Shown here in pieces: positions 26,992 to 35,473 of a stretch of DNA of 64,000 bases. The notes beneath the pieces were generated by a model, which was not told where the DNA came from, did not search any database, and was given only the letters and a program-made list of their open reading frames with translations. A program made the translations under genes and the position numbers. Position 1 is the first letter of the stretch; every line of letters starts with the position of its first letter. This DNA comes from Pseudobowmanella zhangzhouensis (GTDB lineage Bacteria > Pseudomonadota > Gammaproteobacteria > Enterobacterales > Alteromonadaceae). The DNA is taken from contig NZ_JBHSYO010000004.1 in assembly GCF_042662685.1 (NCBI RefSeq), forward strand, positions 502,841 to 566,840, in the 5' to 3' direction.

Positions 26992-27591
26992 ATGGCAACT
27001 CAAGCGCGTCACAACGTCTCAGATTCGCACAACCTAACGCCGTCCGAGGACAATGAGCAGCTGTGTAGCTGGCTGGAAGAAATCGCCGCCACCAGAAGCC
27101 GCTCTGCGTTCACTCACTTATTTAACTGGTTCGCCCCTAAAATCCGTCGTGTAGCGGCTCGCCAATTCAATAATGAAACTCAGGCCATGGAAGTCGTGCA
27201 GGAAACCATGACGCATATCTGGCGCAAAGCTCACTTGTTTAACCGTGAGAAAGGTGCGGCGACCACCTGGGTATACACCGTGATGCGTAATGTCTCCTAC
27301 GACATGCTGCGCAAAATGAAAAATAGTCGTGAATTACCCGTCAGTGATGATTTATGGCCATCCCGAGAGCCTGCGTTGGACGAGGTGGAAGTATTTGATG
27401 ACCATCTGGAAGAGTCTCAACTTTTAAGACTGATTGAAAGCCTGCCAGAAGCGCAGCAACAGGTAGTACGTGGCGTGTACTTTCAGGACATGTCGCAGGA
27501 ACAATTGGCGATTCACCTCAATATTCCGCTAGGAACGGTCAAATCGAGACTTCGCCTTGCCCTTGGAAAACTTCGTCAGCAGGTGCAGTAG
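26992..27591 (+). CDS. ECF sigma factor of the RpoE/ChrR (ECF11-like) group
   Basis: This is a 199-residue sigma-70 family factor with region 2 (RSAFTHLFNWFAPKIRRVAARQF...EVVQETMTHIWRKAHLFNREKGAATTWVYTVMRNVSYDMLRK, residues ~37-105) and region 4 (LPEAQQQVVRGVYFQDMSQEQLAIHLNIPLGTVKSRLRLALGKLR, ~150-197), and no regions 1 or 3. It is followed one nucleotide after its stop by a ChrR-type anti-sigma gene. In Rhodobacter this pair answers singlet oxygen and related photo-oxidative stress; the same trigger is inferred here. Confidence 0.9.
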   Translation: MATQARHNVSDSHNLTPSEDNEQLCSWLEEIAATRSRSAFTHLFNWFAPKIRRVAARQFNNETQAMEVVQETMTHIWRKAHLFNREKGAATTWVYTVMRNVSYDMLRKMKNSRELPVSDDLWPSREPALDEVEVFDDHLEESQLLRLIESLPEAQQQVVRGVYFQDMSQEQLAIHLNIPLGTVKSRLRLALGKLRQQVQ

Positions 27592-27592
27592 T

Positions 27593-28237
27593 ATGATTAA
27601 TTTCCATCCAGACCCAGGCTTGCTACGCGCATTTGCCGCAGCTCAATTACCCAGCGGGCTGAACATGCTCGTCGCTGCACACGCAGAAATGTGCGCTTGT
27701 TGTCAGCAGCACATCGAAACTTTCGAATTGGCGCTGGCCAACGAATCGTTCAGCGCTAGCGATAACACCTATGATTTTGCGGATATGGCGGCTCGCATTA
27801 TGGCCCAGGGCGATGCGCCAGCGGAACCAGAAGTCAAATCGCGCATTCTTGAACTTAACGAAGCCGAAGCTATTCAACTCCCTCGCGCCCTGCGACACGT
27901 AGGCATGGGCGATTGGTTTACCCTAGGTAAAATGTCACGTGCACGGATCGAAACCGGCGAGGACGATATTCACTGCCATCTGCTGAAAATCGATGCCGGT
28001 GGCGAAATTCCTGCTCACACCCATAAAGGATTTGAAGCCACGCTGCTGCTCGATGGCAGTTTCAGTGACGACATGGGCAAATACCAACGTGGTGATTTTA
28101 TCTGGCTGGACGGTAATCACACTCATAGCCCGGTCAGCACGAAAGGTTGTGTGTGCCTGACCGCGGCAGACGATGCGTTGCATTTCACCCAGGGACTGAG
28201 CCGTTTACTCAACCCACTTGGACGATTCCTCTACTGA
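27593..28237 (+). CDS. ChrR-type zinc/cupin anti-sigma factor
   Basis: The ~214-residue protein has the two ChrR domains: an N-terminal zinc anti-sigma domain with HAEMCACCQQH (H-x3-C-x2-C, residues ~23-32) and a C-terminal cupin with the metal-binding pattern HTHKGFEATLLLDGSF...GDFIWLDGNHTHSP. It sequesters the cognate ECF factor and releases it on oxidative signals. The start is ATG 27593, immediately after the sigma stop (TAGTATG), so translation is coupled. A strong terminator follows, closing the operon. Confidence 0.9.
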   Translation: MINFHPDPGLLRAFAAAQLPSGLNMLVAAHAEMCACCQQHIETFELALANESFSASDNTYDFADMAARIMAQGDAPAEPEVKSRILELNEAEAIQLPRALRHVGMGDWFTLGKMSRARIETGEDDIHCHLLKIDAGGEIPAHTHKGFEATLLLDGSFSDDMGKYQRGDFIWLDGNHTHSPVSTKGCVCLTAADDALHFTQGLSRLLNPLGRFLY

Positions 28238-28245
28238 GTGCCTTT

Positions 28246-28271
28246 GGCGGGGAAAGACCCCGCCTTTTTTT
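28246..28271 (+). terminator. Terminator after the ChrR-type gene
   Basis: GGCGGGG/CCCCGCC stem with loop AAAGA and seven T residues. Confidence 0.92.
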
Positions 28272-28303
28272 ATTCCCCCTCTCCCATCCTTGTCAGCTTT
28301 GCG

Positions 28304-28309
28304 TATAAT
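28304..28309 (+). promoter_or_regulatory. -10 element (TATAAT) just upstream of smpB
   Basis: A perfect TATAAT lies only 7 nt before the smpB ATG, so a transcript from it would start at or within a few nucleotides of the start codon. The -35 region is weak. Confidence 0.45.
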
Positions 28310-28316
28310 GCGCGGC

Positions 28317-28802
28317 ATGAGCAAAAGTAATAAAAACAAAGCCAACAGCACCGGCACTATCGCCCTGAATAAAAAAGCGCGTCACGAATTTCATTTGTAC
28401 GACAAGTTCGAGGCAGGCATTGCGCTGCAAGGTTGGGAAATCAAAAGCATTCGCGCGGGGAAAGTGAATATCACCGACACCTACGTGATCCTGCAAAACG
28501 GCGAAGCCTACCTGATTGGTTGTAAAATTCAGCCGCTTAATCAGGCCTCCAGCCATGTGTTCTGTGACGTGGAACGTTCGCGTAAGTTATTGCTGAATAA
28601 ACGCGAATTAGATCGCCTGATAGGTGGCCGTGATCGCGAAGGCATGACCATCGTCGCCACCGCCATGTATTGGAAAAAATGCTGGGTGAAGTTGGAATGC
28701 TATCTGGCCAAAGGTAAAAAGGAACACGACAAGCGTGACACGGTCAAAGATCGTGATTGGGCACGCGAAAAAGAACGTTTGATGAAACATACCGCACGTT
28801 AA
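28317..28802 (+). CDS. smpB: SsrA-binding protein SmpB
   Basis: SmpB binds tmRNA and brings it to stalled ribosomes. The 161 residues show the family signatures: NKKARHEFHLYDKFEAGIALQGWEIKSIRAGKVNI, YLIGCKIQPL, SRKLLLNKRELDRLIG, and the basic tail GKKEHDKRDTVKDRDWAREKERLMK. The start is ATG 28317 (MSKSNKNK); longer readings run through the preceding terminator. The tmRNA gene follows directly. Confidence 0.96.
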   Translation: MSKSNKNKANSTGTIALNKKARHEFHLYDKFEAGIALQGWEIKSIRAGKVNITDTYVILQNGEAYLIGCKIQPLNQASSHVFCDVERSRKLLLNKRELDRLIGGRDREGMTIVATAMYWKKCWVKLECYLAKGKKEHDKRDTVKDRDWAREKERLMKHTAR

Positions 28803-28928
28803 CGGTTGAAATTTCATCACTTGAGTCCCATATGTTGTGCTAAGTGCAGCAGTGTGAAAAACACTATGGTACACTCAAACCACTTAGGTTTTAGTTAACC
28901 ACGTACTCCTATCCCAGATTCATGAATC

Positions 28929-29287
28929 GGGGCTGATTAGGATTCGACGGAATACACGAAACCCAAGGTGCATGCCGAGGTGCGGTAGGCCTCGTAAAAA
29001 AGCCGCAAATAAATAGTCGCAAACGACGAAAACTACGCTCTAGCCGCTTAATACCCGGTAGGGAGCCCTTCCACTCCGGCCTTGCCTGCTGGTGGAGATT
29101 CGGAAGGTCATACTCGCAGGATCGCGCAGCGGCTTCGTCCGTAGCTTAAGCGCTAAATCTAATCGGGCTCACTGTAGGAAATCCTGTCTGTCGGAGTTCC
29201 AAACAGTTAAAGAAAAGACTGACTAAGCATGTAGGACTGAGGATGTAGGTATTACGGACGCGGGTTCAAATCCCGCCAGCTCCACCA
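28929..29287 (+). ncRNA. ssrA: tmRNA (SsrA)
   Basis: The 359-nt one-piece tmRNA begins GGGGCTGATTAGGATTCGAC and ends with GTTCAAATCCCGCCAGCTCC followed by ACCA, giving the tRNA-Ala-like acceptor and T arm. The tag reading frame (29019-29051) encodes ANDENYALAA and stops at TAA. It lies 126 nt after smpB. The 3' end is a classic integration site for genomic islands, and the DNA that follows looks foreign. Confidence 0.97.
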
Positions 29288-29292
29288 ATAAC

Positions 29293-29323
29293 AAACCCTG
29301 TGCCGTTAGGCATGGGGTTTTTT
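29293..29323 (+). terminator. Terminator after tmRNA
   Basis: AAACCCTGTGCC and GGCATGGGGTTT form an imperfect stem with loop GTTA followed by a T-run. Confidence 0.8.
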
Positions 29324-29665
29324 ATTGGTTGTTGTTAGGGTTTGGTCTAACCCGCGTAGTGGGTTCACAAAATGTCTGGAACATTTTGTACCGCCGCAGG
29401 CGCCCGAAGGGTCAGCGCCATGGACGGCGCTGAGGACAATCCCGCCAGAATTAGCATATTGTCTCTATTCGTCGGTAATCAGTCTCGAACAGAAGTTTAG
29501 GGTTGTCTAGATGTTCTGTTATCGTTGAAAGGATAATTTTTAAACCGGAAAGGTAAATGAAGTGCGCTTTACATTATCAACATGTGAAGAGTCGAGCATG
29601 CCCTTAGACAGATAAACCGAACTAGTTATACTGGAGCCAAACGAAAAACAAAAAAGGATTAAGGG
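29324..29665. other. Gene-free stretch with clustered small palindromes
   Basis: No gene was found in these ~340 nt. The segment 29347-29435 carries three adjacent inverted repeats: AACCC/GGGTT, CAAAATGT/ACATTTTG and CAGCGCC/GGCGCTG. AATCCCGCCAG at 29438-29448 repeats 11 nt of the tmRNA 3' end (29269-29279). The stretch may be the edge of a decayed insertion. Confidence 0.4.
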
Positions 29666-30571
29666 ATGATTCCTACTTATCAAGAGCTGATGACACCCGT
29701 ACTAAAAAAAGCAGCTAACGGAGAAGTAAAATTAAGCAAGGTCGTCGATGAAGTTAGTTCAGACCTCAATCTCACAGAGGAAGAGCTCACGGAGATGCTC
29801 CCAAGTAGAAAGCAAACCGTTATTGCTAATCGTATTGGTTGGGCTAAGACTTACCTCTCAAAAGCGGGACTCATCGAAGTCACAAAGCGAGGCTACTTCA
29901 AAATAACTAAGCTCGGAGAGGATGCCCTTTCATCAGGCCAAGAGATCAATAATAAGTACCTTCAACAGTTCGATGACTTTAACGCGTTCCAAGGGCAAAC
30001 TTCAGCCGATACCGAGGTCGATACGGCTCTACCCAAAGAAGACGAACACGTAACTCCCGACGAGGCTCTCCGGGCCGCTTATCAGAAGATAAACGACTCG
30101 CTTTCGACCGATTTACTTAACCGGGTCCGAACGGTTACACCTCAGTTCTTCGAGAACTTGCTCGTCGAATTACTCGTCGAAATGGGGTACGGAGGAAGCG
30201 AAGATGGGGCGGCTCACGCTCTCGGAAAAACTGGTGACAATGGTGTCGATGGGGTTATTAACCAAGACCCTTTAGGCGTTGATCAAATTTATATCCAAGC
30301 AAAGAGATATGCGAGCGGAAACAATATCGGAGCCGGAGACATCCGGGACTTCTTCGGTGCGTTGAACCTCAAGAAGGCCAGTAAGGGGATTTTCATTACA
30401 ACGTCCGACTTCACTCCGTCAGCAATTCAAACGGCGAAAGACCTCGGGACGCGAATCGTTTTGATCAACGGGAAGGAGCTTTCAAAGTTAATGCTTCGAT
30501 ACAACGTCGGATGCCGAGACATTGAGACCCTACACTTAAAGAGAGTCGACGAGGATTTCTTCGACAATTAA
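29666..30571 (+). CDS. Mrr-family type IV restriction endonuclease
   Basis: The 301-residue protein has an N-terminal winged-helix Mrr_N domain (residues ~1-90) and a C-terminal Mrr catalytic domain of the PD-(D/E)xK fold (FFENLLVELLVEMGYGG, GDNGVDGVINQDPLG, IYIQAKRYA, and the GIFITTSDFTPSA strand). The catalytic Asp and the QxK motif are present, so it looks active. Mrr enzymes cut modified foreign DNA. Codon choice (CTC, CGA, CGG, GGA, TCG) differs from flanking genes, which prefer CTG and GGT/GGC, pointing to horizontal transfer downstream of tmRNA. A ribosome-binding AAGGA lies 7 nt before the ATG. Confidence 0.88.
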   Translation: MIPTYQELMTPVLKKAANGEVKLSKVVDEVSSDLNLTEEELTEMLPSRKQTVIANRIGWAKTYLSKAGLIEVTKRGYFKITKLGEDALSSGQEINNKYLQQFDDFNAFQGQTSADTEVDTALPKEDEHVTPDEALRAAYQKINDSLSTDLLNRVRTVTPQFFENLLVELLVEMGYGGSEDGAAHALGKTGDNGVDGVINQDPLGVDQIYIQAKRYASGNNIGAGDIRDFFGALNLKKASKGIFITTSDFTPSAIQTAKDLGTRIVLINGKELSKLMLRYNVGCRDIETLHLKRVDEDFFDN

Positions 30572-30874
30572 ACGGCAAACTACGAATTCAAAATTGATGA
30601 CTTTATAGACTTTTACTGAGAGGGTGCCTTCAAGCTTAACTCTCTTGGATTTTTTACCCACGTGTACAGCATGTTCATCGATTTCCTCAATATTTGCTAT
30701 CGACATAATTAAATCCCGTGCTTTATCCCCTGCTCCGCAGGCTAGCTGTCGCTGTTCAAATGGGTTCCATACCCGTTTGTGGGCGACCCCAACAAATACA
30801 ATCCCACCCTCATTACTTGATTCTTGCACCTATCTGCCAGACCATAACGCCATCATTCTCTACCAAGCTTGTCT
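30572..30874. other. Gene-poor stretch after mrr
   Basis: I see no convincing gene. A hairpin (CAAATGGGT/ACCCGTTTG, loop TCCAT, one mismatch) lies at 30757-30779. A 97-codon minus-strand frame runs through 30536-30829 into the end of mrr but has no recognisable motif or ribosome-binding site. It probably represents the other edge of the foreign segment. Confidence 0.4.
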
Positions 30875-32218
30875 ATGCGCCGATATTTCTTTGTCAGTTT
30901 ACTACTGGCGCCCCCTGTCTTTGCCCAGCAATTACCTCCACCGCCACCGGAGGCGAAAAGTGCCTGCGAGGGACAACCTCAGGGGCAGCGCTGTGAATTT
31001 ATCGCGCCTCACGGCAAGGTTAGCGGACAATGTCGCGACGTCAGAGAGGGCTTACTGTGTGTGCCTGATAGTATGCCGCCTATGCTTAATCGCAGCAATC
31101 AGCGTAATGATCAACGCAACAAACCACCTAAACGCGCCAAAATCGACATCGATGCCACAACAAACGATGCAGTAAAAACGACGAGTCGCATACCCGATAC
31201 GAACCAGGGCAGCTGTTTTGATAATCACCAAAAGATCCCTTGCCCGCCAAAAGATGACGCATTTTATGGTCAGGATGCCCACTATGCAGGTGCAACGCCC
31301 AGCTACACACAGGATAAATCCGGCACTGTCACCGATAACGTTACCGGACTGATGTGGCAACAGGCCCATAACCCACAACGCATCAACTGGTACCAGGCGA
31401 ATCAGGCATGTGAGTCGTTGACGCTGGCTGGATTCAAAGACTGGCGCTTACCAAGCATAAAAGAGTTGTTCTCAATTATTGATTTTCGGGGTGTCGTTGG
31501 GCAACGCGCTTATCTGCCCGATGAGTTTGATATCCGGCCACCAGCCAGCTTGAGCAAAAATGATCCGTTTGCCGCCAATCACAGGCCGGAAATGATGGGG
31601 CAAACCTGGTCGGCGACTAAATATGCCGGTCAACATTGGGATGATCCCAACGTCGAAGCGGCGTTTTTTGTTAATTTTTTGGATGGCCGCATCAAGCAAG
31701 CGCCGACGCGCGGACGGGAGGGATTATTTTATCGCTGTGTGCGCGGTCCTGCATGGGGTGAGAATCAGTTTGTCGACAACAATAATGGCACCGTTAGCGA
31801 TAAGATGAGTGACCTGATGTGGCAACAACAGGACGATGGTAAACCCCGCAACTGGCAAGAGGCGCTGAACTATTGTAAGGGGTTAACTCTGGCCGGACAC
31901 ACCGACTGGCGTTTGCCCAACGTGAAGGAACTACAGAGCATTGTGAATTATCAGCGCCCAGCCCCCGCGATTGACACGGCTAGTTTTGGCGTCAGTGATC
32001 CAGCCGCCTGGTATTGGAGCAGTACCACCCATGGCGACGATATTTCCCAGGCTGACTATGTATGTTTTGGAAAGTGCACGTCGGTACAGGGTATTGATGT
32101 ACACGGAGCAGGTGCACAGCGCAGCGACCCCAAACTGCGCGGGGCGAGAGTCGCGCAGCAACAAGGTGGTCAGCAGGATGAAATCCGTATTGAGAATCTG
32201 GTGCGCTGCGTACGTTAA
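30875..32218 (+). CDS. Secreted DUF1566 (Lcl-type) protein
   Basis: The ~447-residue protein has a signal peptide (residues 1-18, cleavage near VFAQ), a Cys-rich N-terminal region (~30-65), a basic linker, and two DUF1566 domains. Each contains the pattern NGT/SGTVTDNVTGLMWQQ, NWYQANQACESLTLAGFKDWRLPSIKEL, WSAT/WSST and a closing YRCVR / VRCVR. The family is found in surface and fimbrial-type proteins and is carbohydrate- or adhesion-linked in some species. Start codon choice is uncertain: ATG 30875, with TTG 30869 as the alternative; no clear ribosome-binding site was seen. It is the first native-looking gene after the mrr segment. Confidence 0.75.
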   Translation: MRRYFFVSLLLAPPVFAQQLPPPPPEAKSACEGQPQGQRCEFIAPHGKVSGQCRDVREGLLCVPDSMPPMLNRSNQRNDQRNKPPKRAKIDIDATTNDAVKTTSRIPDTNQGSCFDNHQKIPCPPKDDAFYGQDAHYAGATPSYTQDKSGTVTDNVTGLMWQQAHNPQRINWYQANQACESLTLAGFKDWRLPSIKELFSIIDFRGVVGQRAYLPDEFDIRPPASLSKNDPFAANHRPEMMGQTWSATKYAGQHWDDPNVEAAFFVNFLDGRIKQAPTRGREGLFYRCVRGPAWGENQFVDNNNGTVSDKMSDLMWQQQDDGKPRNWQEALNYCKGLTLAGHTDWRLPNVKELQSIVNYQRPAPAIDTASFGVSDPAAWYWSSTTHGDDISQADYVCFGKCTSVQGIDVHGAGAQRSDPKLRGARVAQQQGGQQDEIRIENLVRCVR

Positions 32219-32219
32219 C

Positions 32220-33479
32220 TCAGGCGACGCTGTCCACCTCTTGTGGACTGCGCTCGATGCAATTACGTCCCAGCTTTTTCGCGCGGTACAAATTCGTGTC
32301 GGCCTGATGCAACATACGTTTTACCGAGCCGAGTGTTAACGCCCCACAAAGACCGCCACTCAGGGTGACCTTTAACTCGGGATGGATTTCATGCCACGGA
32401 TGGTTTTCAATTGCCAGACGCAGCGTTTCACAACGCTGCCACGCCTGAGCCAGCGAGGTTTCGGCAAACGCGACCACGAATTCCTCACCACCGTAGCGGG
32501 CGATAACATCACTTTTACGCAAATTTTTAGTGAATAACTGCCCCACCTGTCGCAACACTTCATCACCCACGCTGTGGGAAAACTGATCGTTGATACGTTT
32601 AAAATGATCCAAATCCGCCAGTAAAAACGTCAATGGGTGGTCGTAACGAGCGGCTTGTTCAAACAGTTGTGAAGCCTGCTCCACAAAATGTCGGCGGTTG
32701 TATAACTGAGTCAGCGGGTCGCGAATGCTTAGCTCACGTAACTTGTCATGGGCTTTGGCTAAATCGGCACTCATATGGTTAAACGCCTCTGACAGCGCGC
32801 CAATTTCGTCGTTTCTGCGCACCGGGATCGGCTCTTGCAGTTTGCCCTGCTGACGCATCTGTCGCACAGCGACCATCAAGCGTCCCACGCCTTTGCTCAT
32901 ACGGCGCATAAACATACGTGCCAGCAATAGAGCAATCAATACCGCCACACTCATGCCGGTTAGGAGTGCCTGGCGCATCGCGCGTAAATAGGATTCGTCC
33001 TGCGGGCTGAGATTAGGATCGCCCAACGGCACCGCCTTAGCCACTACCTCACCACGCAGGCTGATTGGAAATGCATCATCTAATAATTCCGGCGCCGACT
33101 GACCAATGGCATAACCTTCGGCGGGTTTCATTACCACACCCTGAGTATCAAGCAGCAAAAACATAAAGGGCGCGGTAGCACGACGCTGAAAATAGGAATC
33201 TTCCCGAAGGGATGAATGTGGCCCTTCGGTCATACCGGGCAAAGGCCGATTGCGGTATTCCACAAAACGCGGAAAGGGTTCACTTTGCACCGCTTGCTGC
33301 CAACTACCGTAGGCATCAATGTAAGCGGCTACGTCATCGCGAAAGCGACTAAACGCATCGTCAAGCACCGATTGTTTAAAATCACGCATTAACATCCAAT
33401 AGGCTATACCACCCACCGATGCCGCACTGACTAAACTCACCAACACTAAACTTAAAGCGATTTGCGTACGTAGTTTCAA
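32220..33479 (-). CDS. Membrane diguanylate cyclase (HAMP-GGDEF)
   Basis: The 419-residue protein makes c-di-GMP from GTP. It has an N-terminal membrane helix (residues ~7-29), a periplasmic sensor region (~30-165), a second helix (~170-190), a HAMP linker (~195-245) and a GGDEF domain with active-site RYGGEEF. RKSD five residues before GGEEF is an allosteric I-site (RxxD), suggesting product inhibition. The stop lies 1 nt from the end of the convergent DUF1566 gene. Its promoter side faces the left copy of the 63-bp repeat. Confidence 0.92.
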   Translation of the reverse strand: MKLRTQIALSLVLVSLVSAASVGGIAYWMLMRDFKQSVLDDAFSRFRDDVAAYIDAYGSWQQAVQSEPFPRFVEYRNRPLPGMTEGPHSSLREDSYFQRRATAPFMFLLLDTQGVVMKPAEGYAIGQSAPELLDDAFPISLRGEVVAKAVPLGDPNLSPQDESYLRAMRQALLTGMSVAVLIALLLARMFMRRMSKGVGRLMVAVRQMRQQGKLQEPIPVRRNDEIGALSEAFNHMSADLAKAHDKLRELSIRDPLTQLYNRRHFVEQASQLFEQAARYDHPLTFLLADLDHFKRINDQFSHSVGDEVLRQVGQLFTKNLRKSDVIARYGGEEFVVAFAETSLAQAWQRCETLRLAIENHPWHEIHPELKVTLSGGLCGALTLGSVKRMLHQADTNLYRAKKLGRNCIERSPQEVDSVA

Positions 33480-33582
33480 ACAATCAATTCCAGTCGTCTT
33501 ATTATTATGACGATAAGAATACCATTCTCATTAACGGATAACATGGCATACCTGCGCCCATGGTATTCAAATCAATAACGAA

Positions 33583-33645
33583 AAGATAATGGAGCAACAT
33601 GGATAGTGTAACTCAGATTGTTTTAGGCTCGACGGTGGCATTAGC
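33583..33645 (+). repeat. Left copy of a 63-bp exact direct repeat flanking the cyanophycin locus
   Basis: Identical to 41563-41625. It includes the ribosome-binding site and first 15 codons of the metal-dependent hydrolase gene that is intact at 41579. The repeats are 7,980 bp apart. A further 15-bp match (33504-33518 and 41552-41566) lies upstream, separated on the left by 64 extra bases. Confidence 0.95.
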
Positions 33646-33691
33646 TAAAAAGACATTTAACTCAAGCTGGCCTGATCCTCGATGCATTTAA
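33599..33691 (+). pseudogene. Truncated 5' remnant of the metal-dependent hydrolase gene
   Basis: ATG at 33599 opens MDSVTQIVLGSTVALA, identical to the start of the hydrolase at 41579. After base 33645 the sequence diverges and the frame ends at TAA 33689-33691. The remnant keeps the native ribosome-binding sequence GGAGCAAC. It marks the left junction of the inserted block. Confidence 0.85.
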
Positions 33692-33718
33692 ATAGTTCTG
33701 GCGGCCAGCCGGATTGAT

Positions 33719-35473
33719 TTAGTTTTCTATGCCAAACGCCATATTGGTATAGCTACAACGACCGGAAACGCTGTCACTAATAAATTGACTCTGTTCAGTA
33801 GGCTTAATGACAAAGGCCAGCGTTTCCAGTTGCCAGCGCTGTGGACTCGGATTGTTGCAGGCAAGGCTGATGGTTTGCCGCCATTTGCCCTGTTCAGCGA
33901 GGGAACCGGCAAGAGAAACATTGTTTGACCGCAGACTGAACAAAAGGTCGTCATTATGGTAGGTCATCTGGTCACCGTGATTCAGGTAATGACTCAAGGC
34001 AACGACCTGGCGTTTATTGTTTTGCAGTTTATAAATACTGTCCCGGCTATCCACGACAAATACACCGCCCTGCCCAATTACCGCCATATTGGCTGTATTC
34101 GCCTGTTGTTGCACCAATAACGCAGTGGCTTCATCAATGCCAAAGCCGAATCGGGTTCCGGTATATGCCGCCAGCAGTGCGAGTCTGCCTTCGCGATCGC
34201 GCTCGGAGAAGTGAGTATCCAGAATGCCCAGATTAAACATGCCAGTGCCACCGGAAGCCTGATAGGTTAAATCACCACCCAACAGGCCATTGCCACAGTC
34301 CTGCTGCAGGCCACAATCTTGTGCCGGCGCGGCGGTGGCAAACGGACCGCGGGAAAAGGCTATACCCGTCTGACCATTGCTCAACATAGGCACCGGACGT
34401 TGTGTAAAAACGCCACCAGCTTGCACCGCTGTACCAGCGCTGGTACCGCCAACCACTAACTCACCCTGCTCAAAACGTTGGCGGATGATTGCCAATTCTG
34501 CGCTGTCGCTGCCGTCTGGTTTGGTCATCGCGGCCAGTGTCAGACTTTGATCGCCGCCGTTAAAAAAGACTCCCTGCACTTCGCGCAGAACCTGTTGGAG
34601 TTTTTCAGGTTGCTGGCACCAGTTCCGTTGCAGTGCAGTGAGCAACGGATAAATCCGTTCGCGATCAAATAATCCATGATTCGAATGTAATTCAGCTAAC
34701 TTCTCGCAACCGGCAAAACCCAAATCCTGCATGGCTCTGGCTTGCTGAAAGGCAGGATCCAACGGTAACCAAATAACATTGGCTCCTGCTTGTTCAAACA
34801 GCCCCTGATAAAAATCAGCAGATTCAAACGGATCACGGCTGGACGCCGTCACCACGGCAATCAAGGGTGACTTGCTTTTTGCGGATTTGGCACGTGCCAT
34901 GGCAGCAAACTGATTAACGATAAAATAGGCATGCCGATTTTTGTTTTGGGCTAAATCGACCTTTTCCTGCAAACGCGCACCTTGGGCATCCAACTGGGCA
35001 AATTCGACAAAATCCAGCATGGCCTGAAATAAGTCTGCCGGCATTTGGGCGTAAAAGTTGGCGCCATTTAAGGCTGCCGTATTGACGCGGGAAAAGGCTG
35101 CTTTTAACTGGTGTTTGGTTAGCACCTGATCCCGCACGTCTGCATAAATATGCTGAAATACGGATAAAAAATTCTGCTTATAAACGCTGCTTTGACGCAA
35201 AAATGGTGCCGATGCTTGTAACGCGGCAAGTCTTTCGGGGGTAACTTTGTACAATAATTGCGACTTTTCCTGCGATGAAAACGATGGATTCAGACAATGA
35301 TGACGACTCATACTTGTGCAAGTTTGCAGGCCGCCGCCAATCAACATCAGGTTATAATGCTGAGGATTCACATTCGCAGAATCACTTATTTTAGCGTCAA
35401 TTTCTTGTGATTTAACTGCATTTTGTTGAAAGATGACGACCACTAAAAAAACGGCCAATGTGCTTATTCGCAT
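33719..35473 (-). CDS. Secreted cyanophycinase (S51 family)
   Basis: Cyanophycinase is an exo-acting serine peptidase that cuts cyanophycin to beta-Asp-Arg dipeptides. The 584 residues begin with a signal peptide (residues 1-22, VKSQE). The S51 domain carries the nucleophile in GGTSAGT (Ser345), an upstream VQGVFFNGGDQ motif, and the DTHFSERDREGRL segment characteristic of cyanophycinases. N-terminal (~40-190) and C-terminal extensions make it longer than intracellular CphB (~270), as in secreted forms. It diverges from the TonB receptor across 407 nt and fits an extracellular or periplasmic role. Confidence 0.85.
   Translation of the reverse strand: MRISTLAVFLVVVIFQQNAVKSQEIDAKISDSANVNPQHYNLMLIGGGLQTCTSMSRHHCLNPSFSSQEKSQLLYKVTPERLAALQASAPFLRQSSVYKQNFLSVFQHIYADVRDQVLTKHQLKAAFSRVNTAALNGANFYAQMPADLFQAMLDFVEFAQLDAQGARLQEKVDLAQNKNRHAYFIVNQFAAMARAKSAKSKSPLIAVVTASSRDPFESADFYQGLFEQAGANVIWLPLDPAFQQARAMQDLGFAGCEKLAELHSNHGLFDRERIYPLLTALQRNWCQQPEKLQQVLREVQGVFFNGGDQSLTLAAMTKPDGSDSAELAIIRQRFEQGELVVGGTSAGTAVQAGGVFTQRPVPMLSNGQTGIAFSRGPFATAAPAQDCGLQQDCGNGLLGGDLTYQASGGTGMFNLGILDTHFSERDREGRLALLAAYTGTRFGFGIDEATALLVQQQANTANMAVIGQGGVFVVDSRDSIYKLQNNKRQVVALSHYLNHGDQMTYHNDDLLFSLRSNNVSLAGSLAEQGKWRQTISLACNNPSPQRWQLETLAFVIKPTEQSQFISDSVSGRCSYTNMAFGIEN

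Noticed and set aside
29438..29448. Attachment-site repeat of the tmRNA 3' end
   Set aside because: Only 11 nt match and no integrase is present; too weak to annotate as an att site, though mentioned as a hint.
30536..30829. 97-residue minus-strand frame after mrr
   Set aside because: It overlaps the end of mrr, has no ribosome-binding site or recognisable motif, and crosses a hairpin; not supportable as a gene.
30572..30874. tRNA-like or attachment sequence around GTTCAAATGGGTTCC
   Set aside because: Eight nucleotides resemble a T arm but no cloverleaf or acceptor pairing could be built.
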